DNA from: Winogradskya consettensis
Lineage (GTDB): Bacteria; Actinomycetota; Actinomycetes; Mycobacteriales; Micromonosporaceae
Assembly: GCF_018332715.1 (NCBI RefSeq)
Contig: NZ_BOQP01000002.1
Location: 1-64,000 of the forward strand
Reading direction: 5' to 3'
DNA: 64,000 bases
In this document: positions 55,099-63,589 of the stretch, piece after piece
Layout: each line of letters begins with the position of its first letter
Position numbering within the stretch: position 1 is the first letter of the stretch
Notes under the pieces: model-generated
Told to the model about the DNA's origin: nothing
Database searches by the model: none
The model's input: the letters and a program-made list of their open reading frames with translations, nothing else
Made by a program: the position numbers and the translations under genes

Positions 55099-56187
55099 AT
55101 GGAGATTGCTACCGAGCCTCCTGTGAGCGAGGTTGAAGTGGTGCGCCGCGCCGCTGCCAACCTGGCATCACGCCTGCCCCGGGGGTGGTCGATCCAGCCT
55201 GTGGAAGTTGCCGCGCTGACCGATGGCCGGATCGATGCCCTGTACCAGCTGACCGCGCCCGACGGTCGATCGGCCTCTCTTGTGGTTGAGGCTAAAACGA
55301 TGCTCGACGGGCGCGATGTCGGGGCCGTGGGCGACCAGCTGATGGCTTACGCTGAGCAAGTGGTCAATGGTCAAGGCATCCTAGCTGCTCGCTACCTGTC
55401 CCCCCAGGTGCGTGAACAGCTGGCCGAGCGCGGTCTTTCCTTCGTGGATACGACGGGCAACATTCGTCTCGAGGTCACATCTCCCGGGCTGTTCATCGCG
55501 GACCGGGGCGCTGACGGAGACCCCTGGCGTGGTCCCGGCCGGCCACGCGGCACCCTCAAGGGCGTCCCAGCAGCGAGAATCGTGCGCGCGATCGCCGACT
55601 TCGCTCGTGACTGGACCATTCGCGAACTGGTCACAACCTCCGGGGCATCCACGGGGGCGGCCTACCGGGTGATCGATTTCCTTGAGCGGGAAGGGCTCGC
55701 CGAGCGAGGGGCTCGTGGCGCGGTAACGGTGCCACGTTGGGACAAAGTGCTTCTGCGCTGGAGCGACGACTACAGCTTCGTCGAAAACGGCCGGGTAACT
55801 CGGTGGATAGCGCCGCGAGGCCTCGAAGACCTGGTGAAACGCCTTCCCCGCACCGAAGCCCTGGAATACGCGCTGACCGGGACCCTTGCGGCAGCACAAT
55901 GGGCTCCGCACGCGCCGGCCCGCTCGGCAATGATCTACACGGCCGACGCCGGGACAGCCGCCGCACAATGGGATCTGCGTCCAGCGGACGCCGGTGCGAA
56001 CGTCATGCTGGCCGAGCCCGCGATCGATGTCCCGTTCGTGCGCACCTCCACGAATGCCGATGGCGTCAGGATCGCGGCCCCCACCCAGGTGTTCGTGGAC
56101 CTCATGACCGGTCCGGGGCGAAGCCCGCAGGAGGCAGAAGAGCTCCTCCACTGGATGGTGGCCAATGAGCAGGCCTGGCGTTCCTGA
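55099..56187 (+). CDS. AbiEi-like antitoxin/regulator with nuclease-like N-terminus
   Basis: 362 residues. Residues ~15-125 resemble a PD-(D/E)XK core: a strand ending LVVEAK (ExK) after an Asp-containing strand (RIDALYQLTAPDG), then GILAARYLSPQVREQLAERG and SFVDTTGNIRLEV. A winged helix follows (~155-215, WTIRELVTTSGASTGAAYRV, FLEREGLAERG). The C-terminal part ends QVFVDLMTGPGRSPQEAEELL, the layout of AbiEi-type antitoxins. It overlaps the next gene by 23 bp. Likely the antitoxin and autorepressor of a type IV toxin-antitoxin pair; whether the nuclease site works is unknown. Confidence 0.72.
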   Translation: MEIATEPPVSEVEVVRRAAANLASRLPRGWSIQPVEVAALTDGRIDALYQLTAPDGRSASLVVEAKTMLDGRDVGAVGDQLMAYAEQVVNGQGILAARYLSPQVREQLAERGLSFVDTTGNIRLEVTSPGLFIADRGADGDPWRGPGRPRGTLKGVPAARIVRAIADFARDWTIRELVTTSGASTGAAYRVIDFLEREGLAERGARGAVTVPRWDKVLLRWSDDYSFVENGRVTRWIAPRGLEDLVKRLPRTEALEYALTGTLAAAQWAPHAPARSAMIYTADAGTAAAQWDLRPADAGANVMLAEPAIDVPFVRTSTNADGVRIAAPTQVFVDLMTGPGRSPQEAEELLHWMVANEQAWRS

Positions 56188-57022
56188 CCCCCAGCCGCCG
56201 CCCAGCGATCTCCTGGTCCGATCCCGAGCGGCGATGCTCGATGCGCTCGAAGCCCTGGCTGATCATCGGAACGCGGTCGTCGTAATCGGTGCGCAGGCTG
56301 TTTATCTGCGAACCGGTCGTGCCCAGGTCGCGCTTGCGGAGGCGACCAAGGACAGCGACCTCGCCATCGATCCCCGGGCGCTCGGGGAGAACCCCCATGT
56401 GGAAGCCGCGATGAAAGCCGCCGGCTTCCTGCCCGACCCTCTGCATGGTCAACCGGGGTCCTGGATCAACGCGATGGGGATACCTGTCGACCTGATGGTC
56501 CCGGAGCTACTTGCCGGCGCAGGCGGCCCGAATGCCCGGGGCGCGCGGATACCTCCGCACGACCGACGCGCAATGCGGCGGGCTCGGGGGTTGGAGGCAA
56601 CCGTCGTCGACAACACTGTCGAGAAGGTGCGGGCGCTGGATCCGGCCGACGAGCGTGCCTATGACGCGAGAGTTGCGGGACCGGCTGCGTTGCTCGTGGC
56701 GAAGACCTACAAGATCTCGGAGCGCGTCGAGACGCCGCGGCGGCTGAATGACAAGGACGCTCACGATAGGTATCGGATCCTCGTGGCGGTGGAGACGGCA
56801 TCGTTGGCTGAAGGCATTCGTCGTCTTCTCGAGGACCCGATCAGTGCGTCCGTGACCGATCAGGCTCTGCGGCAGATGGGCGAATTGGCCGGGGCGGGGC
56901 CGGAGGCGCCGATCCCGATGATGGCCGGGCGGGCCGAAGAAGGGTTGGGGGACCCGCAGACGGTGGCGCTTGCGACCGCCTTGTTGGCGCAGGATCTTCT
57001 CGGCGCTGTGGAACGGATCTGA
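56165..57022 (+). CDS. AbiEii/MNT-like nucleotidyltransferase (probable toxin)
   Basis: 285 residues. Minimal nucleotidyltransferase fold: VVVIGAQAVYLRTG (the G-x-x-A helix start, here Ala where many have G-G/S), then ATKDSDLAID with the D-x-D metal pair, and MGIPVDLMVPE with the third Asp. The C-terminal half is helical. Such enzymes form toxins in AbiE and MNT systems by modifying tRNA or proteins. The ATG lies inside the preceding gene (23-bp overlap), typical of a toxin following its antitoxin. Confidence 0.72.
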   Translation: MSRPGVPDPQPPPSDLLVRSRAAMLDALEALADHRNAVVVIGAQAVYLRTGRAQVALAEATKDSDLAIDPRALGENPHVEAAMKAAGFLPDPLHGQPGSWINAMGIPVDLMVPELLAGAGGPNARGARIPPHDRRAMRRARGLEATVVDNTVEKVRALDPADERAYDARVAGPAALLVAKTYKISERVETPRRLNDKDAHDRYRILVAVETASLAEGIRRLLEDPISASVTDQALRQMGELAGAGPEAPIPMMAGRAEEGLGDPQTVALATALLAQDLLGAVERI

Positions 57023-57157
57023 GAACGTCCCCGTTTGGGTGGGTCCTGGGCTGATGTTCCGGGGGATTCGGCGCTGACCAGCGGGCGTGGCTGGGGGTGG
57101 TCGGGGGCGGCAGGTAACGTGACGGGCCGGGTGGTCACGTTGGTGGAGGGGACCTGC

Positions 57158-60100
57158 ATGCTCGGTGTTGATCTGGGCACGTCCCATACGATCGCGATGC
57201 TTCGTCAGCCTGATGGGCGGGTGCGGCCGCTGCTGTTCGATGGGCAGCCGTTGCTGCCGTCGGCGGTGTACCTGGATACGACCGGGCGGCTGCATGTCGG
57301 GCGGGATGCTGTGCGGCTCGGGTATGCGGAGCCGGACCGGCTCGAGCCCAATCCGAAGCGGCACGTTGATGCGGCGAGTGTGTTGCTGGGCGGGGCCGAG
57401 GTGCCGGTGGCCGACATGCTGGCGGCGCTGCTGGGGGCGGTGGCGCGTGAGGCTGTCGCTACGGTGGGTTATCTTCCGCCTGCGGTGGTGACCTATCCTG
57501 CCGCGTGGGGTGCGCAGCGGCAGGAAGTGCTGATCGCGGCGATCGCCCGGGCCGGGTGGCCGCCCACCACCGGAGTCTTGCAGGCCGCGCCCGTTCAAGC
57601 GCGTGCGAACGCGACGCTGATCGATATCGCCTGGACGCCGCCGGTTGCTGCGGGGGGCTTGCCAGGCCGGCTGGTGGCTACGCAGTTGGTGGCGGAGCCG
57701 GTCGCGGCGGCGCGGTATTTCGCCGACGTGTTGCGTCAGCCGGTGCCGGTCGGGTCGGCCATCGGGGTCTTCGACTTCGGCGGTGGGACGTTGGACATCG
57801 CTGTGGTGCGCAACGTCAGGGCCGGTGCCGACGGGCGGGGGCGGTTCGAGGTCGCGGCGTCCGGTGGGCTGGACGACCTCGGTGGGCTGGATCTGGACGC
57901 GGCGCTGGTGGACCATCTGGGCACCACGCTGCGGGCCGAGGAGCCTGCGGCCTGGGCGGCGTTGTCCGAGCCGGTGACGCTCGCGCAGTGGCGGGCGCGG
58001 CGGCGGTTCTGGGACGACGTACGCGGGGCGAAGGAGATGTTGTCGCGCGCGAGCCAGGCGCCGGTGCCGGTGCCCGGCGTCGAGAACGCGCTGCAGGTGA
58101 CCCGCGAGGAGCTGGAGCTGGTCGCCGGGCGGCTGGTGCGGCGGGGCGTGGCCGAGGCCGGCGAGGTCATCCGGGCCGCGGGGCTGGCTCCGGCCGACCT
58201 TGCCGGGTTGTTCCTGGTCGGGGGCTCGTCGAGGGTGCCGCTGGTCGCGCGCCTGCTGCACAGCGAGTTGGGTATCGCCCCGACCGTCCTCGAACAGCCC
58301 GAGCTGCCCGTCGCCGAGGGCTCCATCCTGGCCGCCGACCTGACCGAGGAGAAGCCCGCCGAGGGAAAGCCCGCCGCGGAGAAGCCCGCAGAAGGAAAGC
58401 CCGCGGAGGAAACGCTCCCCGACAGGAAGCTCCCCGAGGGAACGGTCGCCGGGGAAACAGTCGCCGAGCAGACGGTCGCCGGGGAAACGGTTGCCGAGCA
58501 GACGGTTGCTGGGGAAACGGTCGCTGGGGAAACGGTTGCCGGGGGAGGGGCCGCTGAGGAAGGGCGGGGCCGGGGAGAAGCCGCACCGACCGCGACCGTG
58601 GAGGCCGTCGCAGCCGCTGTCGAGCCCGCTCCCGACACGCAGCCCAGGGTCGAGCCCAGAGTCGAGCCCAGGGTCGAGCCCATGCCATTGACCAGGGCCG
58701 AGCCCGCGCTGAGCGCCGGGGTGCACAGCAACGGGGTGCAGGCGGCCGGGATGGGGAGCGCGCCACCCGGGCTGAGCAACGGGGTTTCGGGCGAGTCCGG
58801 GGAGGGGCCCGCGCCGCAGTATGCCGATCCGGTCGACCCGTGGGCGACGGGGGAGGCGGCGCATCTGGCGGCCGGTGGGGCGGCCTATCCGACGTCGGGG
58901 GCGCCGGCTGAGCCGTGGCTGGCGTCGACGGATGGCGAGGAGCGGCGGCTTCCTGCGTACCGTAAGAAGTGGGTCTGGGTTGTTGCGGCCTTGACCGTTG
59001 TGGTGCTCGGTGTGGGCGGTGGGCTTGTTGTCCGGGCCTGGCCGGATTATCCGGCGCTGGACTATCAGCCGCTGAGCGAGCCCGTCAGGGTGAAGCCGGT
59101 CGCGCCGGTGACGTCGAGTTTTTCGGCGACCGCACTGCGGGACGGGACAGCGTTCTTCGCCGCCGATGACGGTGCGGGGCAGTTGGGGGTGGTGGCTGCC
59201 GATGCCGGGACGGGGAAGGTCGCGTGGAGCAACGTCGAGGCCGGCTCGGCGACCCGCTGGGAGTCGTTCTTCAGCGTGCCCGATGCGCTCGTCGCGGTGA
59301 CCGCTGTCGAGTCCGCGTCGAGTGACCGGCGGGTGGTTCTGCTGGACCCGAAGAGCGGGCACAAGATGTGGGAGCGGCGGATCAACTCCGACGACGAGCT
59401 GCTTTTCGCCGGGGACACCGCCGTGCTGGTCGACCGGAGCGAGAACAGGCTGGTGGGGCTCGGGGTCCGGAAGCAGGGTAAGGCCGGGTGGGAGCTCAAG
59501 AGCCCGACCACGGAGTACGGCCAGAGCACCACGACAGTCGTCACCGTGACCGACGTCGAGGACCTGGGCGGTGTCGCGCGCACCGGTGGGAAGGACCCGC
59601 GGATCGTGCAGGTCGGCGCCGACCGCTCCGTGCGGGTGATCGACGCCGACAAGGGCAAGATCGTGGCGGGACCGCAGCCGAACGTCGCGCAGCCGGATGA
59701 GGACATCGTCGCGTACAACGGGCGGCTGATCGTGTCCGAGTCGAGTGACGCGCACCGGATGCTGGCGTACGACCTGGACAAGCTCGGTGAGCCGCGGGTG
59801 CTCTACACGCCGCCGGGCACGAACGACCGGGTGCAGACGCTGAGCCCGTGCGGGGACGACCGGATCTGCGGGGTGCAGAAGACGTCGTACGACAGCGAGA
59901 CCGCGCAGGTCGTCGCGATCGACGCGGCCAAGGGTGGGGAGGTGTGGCATCGCAGCGCGCCGCACGTCGCCACGCTGCTGCCGGTCGGTGACGCCGTGGT
60001 CGCGACCCAGGAGACCTCGCCGGGGCAGGTGATGCTGCTCGACGCCGCCGGGAAGGTCACGTGGACCAAGCCGGAGATCGTGGTGGGGCGCATCGACGCC

Positions 60101-60295
60101 GCGAACATGCTGGTGTTCTCGAAGGCGCTGAGCGCGTCGCCCGATGATCCTTCGATGTCGGGCGAGCACCTCGGGGACAACCCTGTGCCGCTGGGTTCGC
60201 TGAAGGGCGTACGGTCCCAGACCTGCTCCTGGGACAGCGAGCATCTCGCCTGCGTGGCCGACGAGGATTTTGTCCTGCAGACTTTCACCGAATAG
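57158..60295 (+). CDS. Hsp70-like ATPase fused through a membrane helix to a beta-propeller
   Basis: 1045 residues. Hsp70/actin-like ATPase ~1-370 with phosphate-1 GVDLGTSHT (3-11), phosphate-2 FDFGGGTLD (~205-213) and adenosine LVGGSSRVPLV (~352-362). No recognisable substrate-binding domain; instead a repetitive Glu/Pro/Thr linker (~385-520), a Pro/Gly stretch, one transmembrane helix (~603-625) and a C-terminal PQQ-like propeller (~640-1045: VVLLDPKSGHKMWERR, VVAIDAAKGGEVWHRS). The propeller would be outside, the ATPase inside. GGAGGGG precedes ATG 57158. Function unknown. Confidence 0.82.
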   Translation: MLGVDLGTSHTIAMLRQPDGRVRPLLFDGQPLLPSAVYLDTTGRLHVGRDAVRLGYAEPDRLEPNPKRHVDAASVLLGGAEVPVADMLAALLGAVAREAVATVGYLPPAVVTYPAAWGAQRQEVLIAAIARAGWPPTTGVLQAAPVQARANATLIDIAWTPPVAAGGLPGRLVATQLVAEPVAAARYFADVLRQPVPVGSAIGVFDFGGGTLDIAVVRNVRAGADGRGRFEVAASGGLDDLGGLDLDAALVDHLGTTLRAEEPAAWAALSEPVTLAQWRARRRFWDDVRGAKEMLSRASQAPVPVPGVENALQVTREELELVAGRLVRRGVAEAGEVIRAAGLAPADLAGLFLVGGSSRVPLVARLLHSELGIAPTVLEQPELPVAEGSILAADLTEEKPAEGKPAAEKPAEGKPAEETLPDRKLPEGTVAGETVAEQTVAGETVAEQTVAGETVAGETVAGGGAAEEGRGRGEAAPTATVEAVAAAVEPAPDTQPRVEPRVEPRVEPMPLTRAEPALSAGVHSNGVQAAGMGSAPPGLSNGVSGESGEGPAPQYADPVDPWATGEAAHLAAGGAAYPTSGAPAEPWLASTDGEERRLPAYRKKWVWVVAALTVVVLGVGGGLVVRAWPDYPALDYQPLSEPVRVKPVAPVTSSFSATALRDGTAFFAADDGAGQLGVVAADAGTGKVAWSNVEAGSATRWESFFSVPDALVAVTAVESASSDRRVVLLDPKSGHKMWERRINSDDELLFAGDTAVLVDRSENRLVGLGVRKQGKAGWELKSPTTEYGQSTTTVVTVTDVEDLGGVARTGGKDPRIVQVGADRSVRVIDADKGKIVAGPQPNVAQPDEDIVAYNGRLIVSESSDAHRMLAYDLDKLGEPRVLYTPPGTNDRVQTLSPCGDDRICGVQKTSYDSETAQVVAIDAAKGGEVWHRSAPHVATLLPVGDAVVATQETSPGQVMLLDAAGKVTWTKPEIVVGRIDAANMLVFSKALSASPDDPSMSGEHLGDNPVPLGSLKGVRSQTCSWDSEHLACVADEDFVLQTFTE
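58436..58540 (+). repeat. 15-bp tandem repeats coding the linker of the Hsp70-like protein
   Basis: Seven in-frame 15-bp units alternating GGGGAAACGGTTGCC and GAGCAGACGGTCGCC types, encoding GETVA/EQTVA. Adjacent stretches repeat EGKPA/EKPA (58350-58410) and EPRV (58645-58680). Length polymorphism between strains is likely. Confidence 0.85.
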
Positions 60296-60297
60296 AA

Positions 60298-60329
60298 AGA
60301 AGGGCGACCCCGCGCGGGGTCGCCCTTCT
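60298..60329. terminator. Bidirectional terminator between the Hsp70-like gene and msiK
   Basis: Perfect 14-bp stem AGAAGGGCGACCCC / GGGGTCGCCCTTCT with loop GCGC, between two convergent stops (60295 and 60343). Confidence 0.9.
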
Positions 60330-60342
60330 CAGTCAAGCGTGA

Positions 60343-61428
<1,086 letters not shown>

Positions 61429-61489
61429 GGTGGTGCTACTTCCTTTCCACCGGCAGGAACGTGCCGGACGATCCGAGTGGGAGGAACAT

Positions 61490-61509
61490 GCGTGTGGAAG
61501 ACCACATGC
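61490..61509. promoter_or_regulatory. Candidate operator at the msiK transcription start
   Basis: Inverted repeat GCGTGTGG-AAGA-CCACATGC (7 of 8 arm positions pair). It begins where the transcript predicted from the msiK -10 box would start, a classic repressor position. The AGACCAC half resembles half of the DasR site (ACTGGTCTAGACCACT), but the other half does not. Confidence 0.45.
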
Positions 61510-61515
61510 AGCGCA

Positions 61516-61544
61516 ACCGTAAGTCTTTTTTCACGTTCTGCCAA
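61516..61544 (-). promoter_or_regulatory. msiK promoter
   Basis: Minus strand: -35 TTGGCA (61544-61539), 17-bp spacer containing an A-tract, -10 TACGGT (61521-61516). Good match to a vegetative sigma promoter; the leader would be about 80 nt. Confidence 0.7.
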
Positions 61545-61607
61545 GGTCGCACCGCTGGTACGGCCGTTCGGCGGGTGTCATCGGGTTACCGGTATGCTGT
61601 GGCACGC

Positions 61608-61684
61608 GCCCCTGTAGCTCAGTTGGCTAGAGCACCTGTCTTGTAAACAGGATGTCGTCGGTTCGATTCCGACCGGGGGCTCCA
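61608..61684 (+). tRNA. tRNA-Thr (anticodon TGT)
   Basis: 77 nt including encoded CCA. Acceptor stem GCCCCTG/CGGGGGC, D arm GCTCAGTTGGCTAGAGC, anticodon stem-loop CTGTC TTGTAAA CAG with anticodon TGT, T arm GTCGGTTCGATTCCGAC, discriminator T. TATGCT at 61593-61598 is a plausible -10. Confidence 0.95.
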
Positions 61685-61715
61685 ATACGATTTTCCGCCG
61701 CTTTATTGTGGCGCT

Positions 61716-62138
61716 ATGCGCATTGAGCGGGTAACCGACGCTGCCGCCGTTCACGCAGCGGCCGATCTCTTCGATGCCCCGCCGCTGGCGGATGCGACCG
61801 AGAAGTTCCTCGCCCACCCGGATCATCACCTGCTGCTGGCATACGTGGACGACCGGGCCGTCGGGATGGTCACCGGGGTGGAGATGACGCACCCCGACAA
61901 AGGCACCGAGATGTTTCTGTACGAGCTGGGCGTCGCCCCGCACGCCCGGCTCACCGGTGTCGGCACGGCGCTGGTCACGGCGCTCGCCGGGATCGCCCGG
62001 GAGCGTGGCTGCTACGGCATGTGGGTCGGCACCGAGGTCGACAACGAGGCCGCCCAGAAGACCTATCGCAGGGCCGGGGCGAACGAGGAAGAGCGTTTCC
62101 TCCTGCTGTCCTGGGACACCACCCAGGGGGAATCATGA
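61716..62138 (+). CDS. GNAT-family N-acetyltransferase
   Basis: 140 residues. Acetyl-CoA-binding motif A lies in ELGVAPHARLTGVGTALVTAL, followed by GCYGMWVGTEVDNEAAQKTYRRAG (motif B). The layout is close to the small AAC(3)-I-like GNAT group, but the substrate cannot be named. Its stop overlaps the ltrA ATG (ATGA). Confidence 0.82.
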   Translation: MRIERVTDAAAVHAAADLFDAPPLADATEKFLAHPDHHLLLAYVDDRAVGMVTGVEMTHPDKGTEMFLYELGVAPHARLTGVGTALVTALAGIARERGCYGMWVGTEVDNEAAQKTYRRAGANEEERFLLLSWDTTQGES

Positions 62139-63304
62139 CGAGTCGTAGCTGGCTGGCGCCGATGCGGGCCCGGGACACGACCGAGAACCACCGGGTGGCG
62201 ACGCCGCTCGAGCTCTTCTTCGACCTGTGTTTCGTGGTCGCTGTCGCGCAGGCGGCCACCCCGCTGCACCACGCCATCGCCGAGGGGCACATCTGGCACG
62301 GCGTCGAGGGCTATCTGCAGGTCTTCTTCGCGGTGTGGTGGGCGTGGATGAACTTCACCTGGTTCGCGTCCGCGTACGACACCGACGACGACGTCTACCG
62401 GATCACCACCCTGGTGCAGATCGGCGGCGCGCTCGTGCTCGCCGCAGGAGTGGCCGACGCATTCGACGCCAACAACTACACCGCCATCACCATCGGGTAC
62501 GTCATCATGCGGCTCGCGATGGTCGCCCAGTGGATCCGGGCCGCCCGCGGTGACCGCGAGCGCCGGACAACCGCGATCTACTACGCCGTCGGCATCGTCG
62601 TCGTGCAGATCCTGTGGCTGCTCCGGCTCGCGCTGCCGGAGGACCTGCTGACCCCGGCGTTCGCCGCGCTGGTGGTCTGCGAGCTGCTCGTGCCGGTGCT
62701 CGCCGAGCGCTCCCCGGGCGGGTCGACCGCCCCGCACCCGCATCACATCGCCGAGCGGTACGGCCTCTTCACGATCATCATGCTGGGCGAGTCGGTCTCC
62801 GCGGCCACGATCGCCATCCGGACGGGGCTGGACACCGGGGAGCACGAGGCAGGCCTGGTCTCGGTCGCGGCAGCCGGGCTGGTCATCGTCTTCGGGCTCT
62901 GGTGGCTCTACTTCGACCGGTCGGCGCACAGCCTGATCCGGACGCTGCACAACTCGGAGCTGTGGGGCTACGGCCACTACTTCATCTTCGCCGCGGCGGC
63001 TGCGGTCGGCGCCGGGATCGCGGTGGAGGTCGAGTACGAGAGCCACCACGCGGAGATCTCCGGGACCGTGGCGGCGTACGCGGTCGCCGTACCCGTAGCT
63101 GTCTATCTCCTTGTCGTCTGGCTGTTGCACATCCGGCCGCATCAGCGTGGGCCGTTCATTGCGGCGTACCCGTTCGTCGCGGTGCTGACGTTGCTGGCCC
63201 CGCTCGGACCGGCCCCGGTCTTCGTGATCGCCGCGCTGATGGTGTTGCTCGTCACTGCCACGGTGGTGGTGGGCCGCCGGGTCCCCGACGCGATCGCTCA
63301 GTAG
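62135..63304 (+). CDS. ltrA: Low-temperature-requirement A (LtrA) family membrane protein
   Basis: 389 residues, about 10-11 transmembrane helices. LtrA signatures: TPLELFFDLCFVVAVAQ at the start, FFAVWWAWMNFTWFASAYDTDDD, and HIAERYGLFTIIMLGESV. Physiological role unclear beyond the Listeria cold-growth phenotype that named it. Coupled to the GNAT gene by a 4-bp overlap; its end overlaps the convergent small gene by 7 bp. Confidence 0.88.
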   Translation: MTSRSWLAPMRARDTTENHRVATPLELFFDLCFVVAVAQAATPLHHAIAEGHIWHGVEGYLQVFFAVWWAWMNFTWFASAYDTDDDVYRITTLVQIGGALVLAAGVADAFDANNYTAITIGYVIMRLAMVAQWIRAARGDRERRTTAIYYAVGIVVVQILWLLRLALPEDLLTPAFAALVVCELLVPVLAERSPGGSTAPHPHHIAERYGLFTIIMLGESVSAATIAIRTGLDTGEHEAGLVSVAAAGLVIVFGLWWLYFDRSAHSLIRTLHNSELWGYGHYFIFAAAAAVGAGIAVEVEYESHHAEISGTVAAYAVAVPVAVYLLVVWLLHIRPHQRGPFIAAYPFVAVLTLLAPLGPAPVFVIAALMVLLVTATVVVGRRVPDAIAQ

Positions 63305-63501
63305 TCGGGGTCCTCGCCGGCCACCGGACGGCTGGGCGAGAACGTCCGTTCGGAGTGCGGCTTGATGGGCGTTCCTCCCGGTGGCATGGCCGGTACACCC
63401 TCGGTGACCACCGCCCGGCCATCGGGAAGAAGGCCGCCGGTCGCCGGGACCGGCAGCGCGAGACCACCGATGAGAACCCAAGCGCTGAGCCACTTCCGCA
63501 T
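63298..63501 (-). CDS. Small secreted protein (67 aa)
   Basis: 67 residues from ATG 63501, with GGAGG 5-6 nt upstream. Signal-peptide-like start RKWLSAWVLIGGLALPVPA, then a short Pro/Gly-rich mature peptide (LLPDGRAVVTEGVPAMPPGG) without Cys. Not recognised. Convergent with ltrA. Confidence 0.55.
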   Translation of the reverse strand: MRKWLSAWVLIGGLALPVPATGGLLPDGRAVVTEGVPAMPPGGTPIKPHSERTFSPSRPVAGEDPDY

Positions 63502-63589
63502 GACGCCTCCGGGGAAACCTGGGACAAAACGCACCGCAGAGGGGAACGAGCGGCGACACGACCGGGTATCGGGTGACTACGATGCGGCA

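Noticed and set aside
55099-57022. Restriction-modification system
   Set aside because: An ExK nuclease-like domain is present but no methyltransferase or specificity subunit accompanies it; the partner is a nucleotidyltransferase.
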